A stretch of DNA of 62,408 nt from Thermomicrobiales bacterium. GTDB lineage: Bacteria > Chloroflexota > Chloroflexia > Thermomicrobiales > UBA6265. The position numbers and the translations under genes are program-made. The stretch spans positions 1-62,408 of the forward strand of contig JAMLHR010000014.1 in NCBI GenBank assembly GCA_023957015.1. Direction: 5' to 3'. How positions within the stretch are numbered: the first letter of the stretch is position 1; every line of letters begins with the position of its first letter. This document shows positions 52,426 to 60,494 of the stretch, one piece after another. The notes beneath the pieces are model-generated. The model was not told where the DNA came from. It was given only the letters and a program-made list of their open reading frames with translations, and did no database searches.

Positions 52426-53667
52426 ATGGTGAAACGAAGATCAACATGGCCAGGTGTTCTGGGGCTGGTAACTCTAGCCTTCGCACTCGCCATGGTTTCT
52501 ACACCAGTCCTACAAGCGCAGGAAGCAACTCCTGCGGCGTTCAGCACCGAGCGCGCCATTACGTTCTACCCAACGGAGACCGGATTCGGTACCTTCATTG
52601 AGCTTCACCTTAGTCCGGGTGAAACAGGTCACATGAGCCTCACGGTCGGCAATACCGGTCACGTCGAGCAGACGGTCCGTGTCTATGCGGTACCTGCTGG
52701 TACCGCTGTGAATGGCGGATTCCAGGCACTGGAGCACGGAGCCGAGCCCGACTATCAAACATCATGGATAGATTACGAGGAGTCCGATTACAAGCTGGTC
52801 CCAGAAGAAGGTCGGGTGCTAAAAATCGACGTCCATGTTCCCGATGATGCCCTCCCAGGGGAATACGTCACAGCTATGGCCGCTGAACATGCCGATGCGT
52901 ACGATATAGAGGGCTCAGATCTCATAAAGCAGCGCGTTCGATGGGCGGTCCCGATTCTCATCGTTATTCCTGGCGAGGCCCAACCTGCGTTTACTCTCCC
53001 TGACGCGTCCCTTGAGGATCGGGAAGGGTTACTTATTGCCAGCGTTAGTCTTGAGAACACTGGGAATGTCATCGTTCGCCCGAAGGGTGAGGTTCGACTC
53101 CTTTCTCCCGATGGCACGGTGCTTGGGGTATCTAGCCTGGAGCTGCTATCGTTTTATCCGGGTACGTCCTCGAGCTTCCTTGCGGCCTGGAAGAATGTTC
53201 CGCAATCTGAGACGTTCACGTTGCAGGTTGTGCTGGCGAATGAAGACGGTTCGGTGACTGTCCAGGAGACATTCCCCGATCTTGTTCCCACCTTGCCTCA
53301 GATGGAGACAGCCCAATCCACAGGGGTGACATTGGGGTTTCCCTCCGCAGAACTTACGCCTCTCACCGACGACAATCCACCATCCATGCTTCAACTGCAT
53401 GCAAATATCGCTAACAATGGTGAACCGATCGAGAACGCGCGGGTCTCGATCGTCACCTATCAGGATGGCGTGGAAGTCGATCGCTATCCGGTGATGCAGG
53501 CGGTTACCATCCCGCAGGGGACAACACCGGTACAGGCACGCTACGCGCTGCCCGGTGGCTTCACCAGCGGCACCTATACCTTTGACGTCACGATCGAACT
53601 CGGCGATATGGGCACCCAAACCATCCTCGTCACCCACAAACTCGAGTTCGAGGTGACGGTGCCATAG
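52426..53667 (+). CDS. DUF916-like exported protein (WxL partner)
   Basis: The start at ATG 52426 gives a clean signal peptide (VKRRSTWPGVLGLVTLAFA, cleavage near LQAQEA). The 413-residue protein opens with FYPTETGFGTFIELHLSPGETGHMSLTVGNTG (residues about 40-75), then a VPDDALPGEYVTAMAAEH strand, which is the pattern of the peptidoglycan-binding DUF916 domain that accompanies WxL proteins in Firmicutes. A second immunoglobulin-like domain (about 180-290) and a third follow. There is no C-terminal membrane anchor, unlike the Firmicutes proteins. This is a recognition by pattern. Confidence 0.65.
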   Translation: MVKRRSTWPGVLGLVTLAFALAMVSTPVLQAQEATPAAFSTERAITFYPTETGFGTFIELHLSPGETGHMSLTVGNTGHVEQTVRVYAVPAGTAVNGGFQALEHGAEPDYQTSWIDYEESDYKLVPEEGRVLKIDVHVPDDALPGEYVTAMAAEHADAYDIEGSDLIKQRVRWAVPILIVIPGEAQPAFTLPDASLEDREGLLIASVSLENTGNVIVRPKGEVRLLSPDGTVLGVSSLELLSFYPGTSSSFLAAWKNVPQSETFTLQVVLANEDGSVTVQETFPDLVPTLPQMETAQSTGVTLGFPSAELTPLTDDNPPSMLQLHANIANNGEPIENARVSIVTYQDGVEVDRYPVMQAVTIPQGTTPVQARYALPGGFTSGTYTFDVTIELGDMGTQTILVTHKLEFEVTVP

Positions 53668-53696
53668 CCTATCGCCACCATCGCTGATGATCGAGA

Positions 53697-53732
53697 CGCC
53701 ACCTACCTCCCGAGGTGGTGTTGGCGTTTCCC
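53697..53732 (+). terminator. Probable terminator after the DUF916-like gene
   Basis: ACGCCA with TGGCGT as the outer stem and ACCT-cccg-AGGT as the inner stem, followed by TTTCCC. It is imperfect but well placed. Confidence 0.5.
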
Positions 53733-53767
53733 ACCATATCCATCGCGGAAAACGGTATCCTAGCTGC

Positions 53768-54229
53768 ATGAGCAGATCCATGGATGATCACCTGATCAGT
53801 CAATCTGGTATGAACGAGTTGCTACGATCGGAACCGACCGCGACGCCGGAACGACGCCACATTGCCCGCACCTTCCCCGATCTGTTGGTCAAACTGCGGG
53901 AGGAGCGCGGGCTTTCCAAGGCCGAACTCGCCAAGAAGGCCGGTCTCGATCCCAGCTCGATCACGCGTTTCGAGGCTGCTCAGCGCGCGCCCGAGCGCCT
54001 GAGTATCATCCAGATCGCCGATGCCATGGTCCTCCCGGCAATGGATCGTGATCGCTTGTTGGCCTCAGCTGGCTTTCGTTCCGAGATCTGGGATGATCCC
54101 GCCATGGTCGATCTCGTTATGCTCCTGAATGACGATGAGGTATCCGCCCAGGCCAAGGCCGAGGTCCGCAGCGTCCTCCGCATGGCCACCGCCTTCCTGC
54201 GTTTGCAGCGCATGAACGCAAGCGGATAG
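53768..54229 (+). CDS. XRE-family helix-turn-helix regulator
   Basis: ATG 53768 gives a 153-residue protein. An HTH_3 domain covers about residues 36-95: DLLVKLREERGLSKAELAKKAGLDPSSITRFE (two helices and recognition helix), then RAPERLSIIQIADAM. A C-terminal helical region of ~55 residues may dimerise or sense a ligand. Its stop (TAG) is directly followed by the start of the cupredoxin gene, with no gap, so the two are translated together. It is likely the regulator of that gene or of the surface cluster upstream. Confidence 0.85.
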   Translation: MSRSMDDHLISQSGMNELLRSEPTATPERRHIARTFPDLLVKLREERGLSKAELAKKAGLDPSSITRFEAAQRAPERLSIIQIADAMVLPAMDRDRLLASAGFRSEIWDDPAMVDLVMLLNDDEVSAQAKAEVRSVLRMATAFLRLQRMNASG

Positions 54230-55513
54230 ATGCAGATGCTCCTGGGGGCACAACGCCTGGCCCTCGTGATCGTCACCGCACTTGCGTTGACGATGGCACC
54301 GGTGAGCGCCGTCCAGGAGACCTCATCCGATCTGCCGATCGTTGAGTTGGACGTGCTGGAAGGGTTCCTCTGGAGTAGCACCGAGCTCGCCCTCGCGCCC
54401 GGCCAGGTCATCCTGATCACGAATCGCGATGTCGCCCGCCATACCTTCACCATCGATATCTGGGGCGTCGATCTCAGTTTGTCGACGCTGAAACCCGTTG
54501 TCTTCACGATTCCGGAGACGGCTGAGGTCGGTACCAGCGTCGAGTATTACAGCTCGATACCCGGCGATCGCGAGGGTGGACTGGTGGGAACGATCTCGAT
54601 TGTCAGTCCGGAGGTTGTTCTCACCGGCATCCTCATCAGCACCGGTCTGCGCTTGCCGGAACCCGCACCGCGGGTGCGGATCGAAGCGCGCGATGACTTC
54701 ACCTTCCAGCCAGCGATCGTCAGCGTTGCCGCTGGCACACTGGTTGAGGTGGTTAATACGGGTGTGATCTCGCATCACTTCGTCGTCGATGCCTGGAATG
54801 TGAATCAGACGATCGCACCGGGGGGGATGGTGCTGGTGCGCGTGCCCGCCGATGTCGAACCGGGCACGGTGATCGATTTCTATTGCTCTGTACCGGGGCA
54901 CGAGCAGCAGGGCATGGTGGGTGTATTGCGTATCGCCCAGTCAAGTCGCCCTATCGCCGACGTGGTGCAGACCCGCGATGGTCGGGTGGAACCGCGAATC
55001 GATATGCGCTCGTTCTTGCCCGGCGAGTCGGCACTTGGATCCGGCTGGACGCGACTACGGAGTGGCTCGTCGGAATCCGTACTCGGTCATGGCGACTACA
55101 GCGCCGATGTCTTTCCCTATTCCGGTCTTGGTGCCGTCTATGTCGGACCGGATGGTGCTCGTGTCAGTCTGGTAGTCCTGCCGATTCGCACCGATAGCGT
55201 CCCCAACAACCAGGTCAGTAGCGCCGTGCAAACCGTGCAGAGCAGCCTGGCGACCGGTTGGTCGGTGGATCGCATCGCTTCCGCAGCCTGGCGCAGCGTT
55301 TCGCCGCCGGAAGGATGCACCGTGGCTGAACGCGTGAGTGGAGTTGTGCCCACGGTCACACTCCCTGGTGGGGTCACCAGCTGTCAGTTGACGGGTGTTG
55401 GTGTGGTGATTGTCGTCTCCGTCGAAGGTGAGTACGATGGATTATCCGGTGTGAACGCCTCGGACCATCTGGTGGAGAAGATCGTCACCGGCGAGTTCGA
55501 CGGAGGAGAGTAG
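54230..55513 (+). CDS. Exported double-cupredoxin protein, one Cu site lost
   Basis: A 427-residue protein with a signal peptide (about residues 1-28). Cupredoxin domain 1 (about 35-135) has the fold (ARHTFTIDIWG, YYSSIPGDREGGLVGTI), but the copper Cys, His and Met are Ser, Asp and Leu. Cupredoxin domain 2 (about 150-245) keeps them all: H in VISHHFVVDAW, then C, H and M in FYCSVPGHEQQGMVG, a type 1 copper site. The last ~170 residues are a beta-rich domain of unknown type with two cysteines. It would carry electrons outside the membrane, with domain 1 structural. Confidence 0.85.
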   Translation: MQMLLGAQRLALVIVTALALTMAPVSAVQETSSDLPIVELDVLEGFLWSSTELALAPGQVILITNRDVARHTFTIDIWGVDLSLSTLKPVVFTIPETAEVGTSVEYYSSIPGDREGGLVGTISIVSPEVVLTGILISTGLRLPEPAPRVRIEARDDFTFQPAIVSVAAGTLVEVVNTGVISHHFVVDAWNVNQTIAPGGMVLVRVPADVEPGTVIDFYCSVPGHEQQGMVGVLRIAQSSRPIADVVQTRDGRVEPRIDMRSFLPGESALGSGWTRLRSGSSESVLGHGDYSADVFPYSGLGAVYVGPDGARVSLVVLPIRTDSVPNNQVSSAVQTVQSSLATGWSVDRIASAAWRSVSPPEGCTVAERVSGVVPTVTLPGGVTSCQLTGVGVVIVVSVEGEYDGLSGVNASDHLVEKIVTGEFDGGE

Positions 55514-55696
55514 GGGGCATCCGTCGTAGACCCGTACCGAGCGGGCGCCCTATCATCGTCATCCATCGTAGACCGTCACATGTAGACCCGGACCGACCGG
55601 TCGCAATACGGGACTAATCTGGGGACTGCAGCATTGCGACCGGGAGTTGTCCGGGTTCTGGCATCGATTGTCAACTATGTGAGGAATGGAACAATC

Positions 55697-56272
55697 ATGA
55701 AACCGTATTGGGAAGGGAACCTCGTGCGACTCCGGGCCACCGAGCCCGGCGATGGCGAGCACTTCTACCAGTTGAATCTGGAACGCGATGTCGATCGGAG
55801 CCTGGATTTCGTCTATCCGCCATCCAGCCGTGCGAGCCAGTTGGCGTGGACGGAGAAGACCGCCTCCGAGGGGGGATTTCGTAACAGCAACGAGTTCCTT
55901 TTTCAGATCGAAGCGTTGGATTCTGGCGAGCACGTCGGTTCGATCGATACACATCATTGCAATCCCCGTCAGGGTACATTCGAGTACGGCCTGAGCGTGC
56001 GGGAGCAGTATCGTGGTCGTGGATATGCCAGCGAGGCGATCCTGTTGGTATTGCGCTACTACTTCTTCGAGTTGCGCTATCAGAAGGCGGAACCGGGTGT
56101 GTTTGCGTTCAATGATGCCAGCATCAAGCTGCATGAGAAACTCGGATTCGTGCTCGAGGGACGTAAGCGACGCCATGGATACAGTCACGGTCAGTTTCAC
56201 GACATGTTGCTCTTCGGTATGACCGACGACGAGTTCCGGGAGTTGCATCCGGAGTACGTGGATTTCGAGTAG
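55697..56272 (+). CDS. GNAT family N-acetyltransferase
   Basis: ATG 55697 follows GAGG and GGAA. The 191-residue protein has the RimJ/RimL-type layout: VRLRATEPGDGEHFYQLNLERDVDR, GTFEYGLSVREQYRGRGYASEA (acetyl-CoA loop) and FNDASIKLHEKLGFVLEGRKRRHGYSHGQFHDML. The final block resembles spermidine- or protein-N-terminus acetyltransferases of the Acetyltransf_3 group. It stands alone, followed by a palindromic element. Confidence 0.88.
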   Translation: MKPYWEGNLVRLRATEPGDGEHFYQLNLERDVDRSLDFVYPPSSRASQLAWTEKTASEGGFRNSNEFLFQIEALDSGEHVGSIDTHHCNPRQGTFEYGLSVREQYRGRGYASEAILLVLRYYFFELRYQKAEPGVFAFNDASIKLHEKLGFVLEGRKRRHGYSHGQFHDMLLFGMTDDEFRELHPEYVDFE

Positions 56273-56316
56273 GGCGGGGTTGTTCGAATCGCGCCGGGGT
56301 CGAACAACCCGCAACC

Positions 56317-56407
56317 ATCGGTAGTGGAGGGCTTCGTGCCCTCCCCGAGAGGATTCTTGCTTGCCATCAGCTTTCCGCAGGGGGACACGAGGGTCCCCAC
56401 TACCGAT
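56317..56407. repeat. 91-bp palindromic intergenic element
   Basis: Outer arms ATCGGTAGTGG (56317-56327) and CCACTACCGAT (56397-56407) are perfect complements. Inside are AGGGC-ttcgt-GCCCT and GGGAC-acgag-GGTCCC, separated by a linker starting CCCCGAGAGGATTCTTGC. It is the same layout as the element at 61777, with different but still paired arms. Confidence 0.8.
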
Positions 56408-56550
56408 CGTCCGGCGATTACGAGGCCACTACCAGTCGGGAACGGCGAACTGCCCTAATTCCCGATTGACGTGTTCCCCAATCCGTGGTGCAGTATCCCT
56501 AGCCGCGCAGTGCTGCGTGGATGGGTTTTTCTAGCAAAGGCAAGGTTGCC

Positions 56551-57417
56551 GTGACGGTTAAGATCGCGATTTCCTCGTATTCCTTCAGTGGCTTTAAGGG
56601 TGATGGCCATACCAAATACGATTTCACCGATGTGCCCGATGTCTTCCAGATGATCGACCACTGCGTCGAGTGGGGGCTGGATGGTATCGAGTTCCTGAAC
56701 GAGCATTTGACGCTCAGTGGCGTCACTACACCGGAGAAACTGGCAGAGCTGGCGCAGTATGCCGCGATCCGCGGTATCCGCATTGTGACCTTGGCGGCCA
56801 GCAACAACGCCCTTCAACCGAGTCCGCAGGATCGCGCCGATGATCTGGCCCAGTTGATCGAGCATATCGATTGGGCGAACATCCTCGGTGCCCCGTTTGT
56901 GCGTGTGCTCGGTGGTCGCTGGGGCACCATCACCGACTTTGCGGAACTCACCGCCAACAAGGGCGGTGAACCACCGATCGAGGGCTACACCCACGAGGAC
57001 GGACTCGGTTGGACGGTTTCCAGCCTGCGCTATGCCGCCGGTTACGCTGGCCGCAAGGGCATCACACTCGTTTTGGAGAACCATTGGGGTCCAACTGGTA
57101 CGGCGGCTGGCGCGAAGGAGATTCATGATGCGGTGAACTCGCCGTATCTGAAGTTCGTGCTGGATACCGGTAACTTCTTCCATCTCGAGGATCAATACGC
57201 GGAGATGGAGGTCTTCACGGAGGATCTCGCCATGGTGCACGCCAAGATGTATCTTGGCGGCAGCCGTGTCGGTGTGCCCGGATTGGACTACGCCCGCATC
57301 CGCCAGGTACTGGATAAGGCGAGCTATACCGGCTATGTCTCCATCGAATTCGAGGGCTTCGCCACACCTCTGGATGGCATTCTCGACGGAATCGAGACGG
57401 CGCGTACGTACCTCTAG
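56551..57417 (+). CDS. Sugar phosphate isomerase/epimerase family (AP_endonuc_2 TIM barrel)
   Basis: GTG 56551 is chosen, as AAGG precedes it and the TIM barrel begins directly (TVKIAISSYSF). The 288-residue protein has the family pattern: HCVEWGLDGIEFLN, RIVTLAASNN, GAPFVRVLGG, GITLVLENHWGP (metal Glu), FVLDTGNFF (Asp) and MVHAKMY (His), ending VSIEFEG. Members interconvert sugars or inosose-type compounds with a divalent metal. It is monocistronic, with a strong terminator. Confidence 0.9.
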   Translation: MTVKIAISSYSFSGFKGDGHTKYDFTDVPDVFQMIDHCVEWGLDGIEFLNEHLTLSGVTTPEKLAELAQYAAIRGIRIVTLAASNNALQPSPQDRADDLAQLIEHIDWANILGAPFVRVLGGRWGTITDFAELTANKGGEPPIEGYTHEDGLGWTVSSLRYAAGYAGRKGITLVLENHWGPTGTAAGAKEIHDAVNSPYLKFVLDTGNFFHLEDQYAEMEVFTEDLAMVHAKMYLGGSRVGVPGLDYARIRQVLDKASYTGYVSIEFEGFATPLDGILDGIETARTYL

Positions 57418-57444
57418 CACGATAAACATCTATTGGGAATCGGC

Positions 57445-57478
57445 AGCGGGAATCCTGTAACAAGGATTCCCGCTTTTT
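57445..57478 (+). terminator. Intrinsic terminator after the isomerase gene
   Basis: Perfect 12-bp stem AGCGGGAATCCT (57445-57456) with AGGATTCCCGCT (57463-57474) and five T's. Confidence 0.95.
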
Positions 57479-57577
57479 GATGTGTACGTTCGTTTGTGTA
57501 TCCGGTGTGCGGGGTTCACAATAGTGTGGTGCAGGTAACTTCTTGCTTTTCTCGATGACTCTGGGGAGGGCCTTCGA

Positions 57578-59353
57578 ATGCAACAGATCGATGTTGCGGC
57601 GGTACAGGATTACTTCCGCAATCTCTTCTCGTGGCGTGAACGTCGCGCTGGCGGCATTATCATGCCGAACGAGCGTTTGCCATGGGGCGATACAACCGTT
57701 ATGGGACTCCAGCATGTGCTGGCCATGTTCGGTTCAACGGTACTCGCGCCGATCCTGATGGGCTTTGATGCCAATACCGCCATCTTCTTCAGCGGTATCG
57801 GCACCTTGCTCTTCTTCATCATCACTGGCGGTCAGATTCCGAGCTATCTCGGTTCCAGCTTCGCGTTCATCGGTCCGGTACTCACCGTCACCGCAGTTGC
57901 TGGTGGATTCGGTCAGGATCCGGCCAGGATTCCGTACGCGCTCGGCGGCATCATCATCTGTGGTCTCATCTACACATTGATCGGTGCGGCCGTCACCTTC
58001 TTTGGCTCGGATTGGATCGATGCCCTCATGCCCCCGATCGTTACCGGTGGTGTGGTCGCGATTATCGGTCTTAACCTGGCCCAGGCTGGTGCCAAGCCGC
58101 TGGCCGAAAGCAATATGCCGCTGGCGATCATCACCATCCTCTCGATCTTCACGATTGCGATCCTGGGTAAAGGTCTCCTTGGTCGTTTGCCGATCCTCCT
58201 GGGTACGCTTGTTGGCTGGTTGGTCGCGCTCGTGGCTGGCGGAACCACGGCAGCCGGTCGCGATGTCCTCGGTATCCACTTCCAGGGTGTTGATCTGGCC
58301 GCCGTTCGCGAGGCCGCCGTTATCGGATTCCCCAACTTCACGGGACCGAAGTTCGAGGGCAGTGCCATTGGTCTCATCGCGCCGGTGGCGGTGATTCTCG
58401 TGGCCGAGAATACGGGTCATATCAAGGCCGTGTCCGAGATGACCGGTCGTAATCTGATGCCGTTCCTCGGTCGAGGTTTCATCGGTGATGGCGTCGCCAC
58501 CATGGTTGCCGGCTTCGGTGGCGGTACGGGTGTCACCACCTATGCCGAGAATATCGGCGTGATGGCGGTCACGAAGGTCTTCTCCACCGCGATCTTCGTC
58601 ATCGCGGCCTGTGTCGCCATCCTGCTCGGCTTCTCGCCGATGTTTGGCGCACTGGTGATGTCGATTCCTGCTGGCGTGCTCGGTGGTGTGGCGGTTGTCC
58701 TCTTCGGTCTCATTGCCGCCGCTGGTATTCGTATCTGGATTGATAATCGTGTCGACTTCTCGAAGGGGATCAACCTCTTCCTGGCGTCCGTGACACTGTT
58801 GGTTGGTACCGCCGACCTCACGATGCACATCGGCGATTTCGCATTGAATGGTATCGCTCTTGGTACCTTCGGCTCGATCATCCTTTATCAGATCTTCGGT
58901 CGACTCCCCGGTGCGACGGACGACGATCCGGGTGCGACACCTGCCAGTGCTGGTGATCGTGGGCCTCGACCGCGTCCGCAGGGCAGGGGACAGGGTCAAC
59001 GCCGACCACGACCTGAGGAAGCACCTCGTCAGCAGCAGCAACAGCGTCCCGCTCGACGCCCCGCGCCGCCGCCCGATGATGAGTTCGAGGAGATCGCTGA
59101 GGAGTATGCTGAACCGCGCCCTGCTCCACGACCACAGCGTCAACAACCGCGGCCCGCGCCGCAGGGTCAGCAGCAGGCTCAGCCGCGTCGTCGACCCCAG
59201 CCCGCGGTGGAAGCGGACGAGTCCTACGAGGCTCCGATGCCGCCGCCACCCGCGATGCCACAGCCACCAACAATTCGTCGCTCGGGACCACAGGAACCGG
59301 AATATGATGATTGGGATGACGATATCGGCTTCGATCCGAATCGTCGGCCATAG
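57578..59353 (+). CDS. Uracil/xanthine permease (NCS2) with long R/P/Q-rich tail
   Basis: ATG 57578 follows GGGAGGG. Residues about 1-445 are a nucleobase:cation symporter-2 permease with 12-14 membrane segments, including LPWGDTTVMGLQHVLAMFGSTV, GSSFAFIGP, the family's AENTGHIKAVSEMTG and GFGGGTGVTTYAENIGV. It imports uracil or xanthine with protons. The last ~145 residues are unusual: a low-complexity tail of Arg, Pro, Gln and Glu (PRPRPQG, QQQQQRPARRPAPPP, EEIAEEYAEPRPAP) ending in an acidic DDWDDDIGFDPN. Normal permeases of this family end after the membrane domain. Confidence 0.92.
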   Translation: MQQIDVAAVQDYFRNLFSWRERRAGGIIMPNERLPWGDTTVMGLQHVLAMFGSTVLAPILMGFDANTAIFFSGIGTLLFFIITGGQIPSYLGSSFAFIGPVLTVTAVAGGFGQDPARIPYALGGIIICGLIYTLIGAAVTFFGSDWIDALMPPIVTGGVVAIIGLNLAQAGAKPLAESNMPLAIITILSIFTIAILGKGLLGRLPILLGTLVGWLVALVAGGTTAAGRDVLGIHFQGVDLAAVREAAVIGFPNFTGPKFEGSAIGLIAPVAVILVAENTGHIKAVSEMTGRNLMPFLGRGFIGDGVATMVAGFGGGTGVTTYAENIGVMAVTKVFSTAIFVIAACVAILLGFSPMFGALVMSIPAGVLGGVAVVLFGLIAAAGIRIWIDNRVDFSKGINLFLASVTLLVGTADLTMHIGDFALNGIALGTFGSIILYQIFGRLPGATDDDPGATPASAGDRGPRPRPQGRGQGQRRPRPEEAPRQQQQQRPARRPAPPPDDEFEEIAEEYAEPRPAPRPQRQQPRPAPQGQQQAQPRRRPQPAVEADESYEAPMPPPPAMPQPPTIRRSGPQEPEYDDWDDDIGFDPNRRP

Positions 59354-59358
59354 GAGTA

Positions 59359-59400
59359 ACAGGAGGGCAGCTCATGAGCTGCCCTCCTGTCTGTCTGTTT
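59359..59400. terminator. 32-bp perfect palindrome terminator
   Basis: ACAGGAGGGCAGCTCA meets its exact complement (59359-59390), followed by CTGTCTGTTT. It lies between convergent genes and may terminate both. Confidence 0.88.
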
Positions 59401-60289
59401 ACATCCGTATGCGGGATCGGAAATCTGACCTGCCTCGTACCCCGGGAATCGCCACGCTGAACAGCGATCCCGCCAGCGGACCATCATCGCCATCGCGATT
59501 CAAGCCGCCTGCTGTGGTGACATAGGCGATATCGTAATCTGGTCCGCCGAAGTTGATTGAACTGACTTTCTTCACCGGGAAGGGTATGCGCTCCAACGAT
59601 TCGCCGGTGGAGGAGTAGTGAAGCAGACACGACCCGTCCCACACCGCCAACCAGATATCGCCATTCACATCCACGGTCATACCGTCCGGTACGGCCACAT
59701 CGCTCTCCAGATTGAACAGCACCGATCGATTGCTGACTGCACCGGTCTGCTGATCGTAGTTGGCGCGGAAGACGCAACGACGATGCGAATCCGAGTGGTA
59801 GAAGGTGGTCAGATCGGGACTGAAACCCATGCCGTTGCCGAGTCCCAGATCATCCCAGATAAGCTCGAGCGTGTCATCCGTGTGGAGTCGATAGAGATGC
59901 GCTGGTCCGGACTGGAGCGGCATCGTGCCACAGTAAACCGAACCCGTTGGATCGGCGATGACATCGTTGAACCGACTTCCGGCGACGGCGGGGATCCTCT
60001 TGACGATGGCTTCCACCTTCCCGTCCCTGAGCACGAGAATCTCTCCTTCGGCACAGAAAAGCACCAGCGACCCATCTTCCTGTAACACATGACCGCCGAT
60101 AGCACTGTCATGCCGGTAGATCACCTTGTTGCCACCGGTGGCCGGGTCGTACCGGTACACCGTTCCCGCCGGGATATCGTTCCAGGTCAGCGTCTGCGTG
60201 TGATCGTCCCACAATGGCCCCTCGCCCGTGTCGCAGGGGAGATCGACGAGCAACTCTGGCTTTGTATCGATAATGGGGAGCGTGTTCAT
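59399..60289 (-). CDS. SMP-30/gluconolactonase-like protein
   Basis: ATG 60289 is used, with GAGG upstream; the frame to 60337 is unsupported. The 296-residue six-bladed beta-propeller has the metal-site residues of the family: E in CDTGEGPLWDD (about 20), N in GSRFNDVIADP (about 108), N in LGNGMGFSPD (about 152) and D in DGMTVDVNGDIW (about 202). Such enzymes hydrolyse sugar lactones (gluconolactone, arabino- or fucono-lactone) with a divalent cation. It is divergent from the ammonium transporter gene. Confidence 0.9.
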   Translation of the reverse strand: MNTLPIIDTKPELLVDLPCDTGEGPLWDDHTQTLTWNDIPAGTVYRYDPATGGNKVIYRHDSAIGGHVLQEDGSLVLFCAEGEILVLRDGKVEAIVKRIPAVAGSRFNDVIADPTGSVYCGTMPLQSGPAHLYRLHTDDTLELIWDDLGLGNGMGFSPDLTTFYHSDSHRRCVFRANYDQQTGAVSNRSVLFNLESDVAVPDGMTVDVNGDIWLAVWDGSCLLHYSSTGESLERIPFPVKKVSSINFGGPDYDIAYVTTAGGLNRDGDDGPLAGSLFSVAIPGVRGRSDFRSRIRM

Positions 60290-60494
60290 GATATCTGCCT
60301 CGTATTGTGCGATACGTCCAAATTGCCATACCCGCATCTTTCGTGATGCTTACCACCAGGATGGTAATTGTGCATCTTGAACATTTGGGCCACCGATTTT
60401 TGTGGTGCACTGCCGTTTCACCGCACCACCCGATTGGCCAAACTGTACACCAGCAACGCGAAGAGCGCTGTGTTGTAGATAAAAGGGGAGTGGT

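Noticed and set aside
56280..56310. Possible tRNA T-arm (GTTCGAATC)
   Set aside because: No acceptor, D- or anticodon arm can be folded around it. It lies in a hairpin-rich intergenic stretch.
57480..57577. Purine or other riboswitch before the permease
   Set aside because: The leader is under 100 bases and no conserved riboswitch core or expression-platform terminator was seen.
57734..59146. Long minus-strand frame of 470 codons opposite the permease
   Set aside because: The translation is an Asp/Arg/His/Thr-rich low-complexity string and the opposite strand is an unmistakable NCS2 permease.
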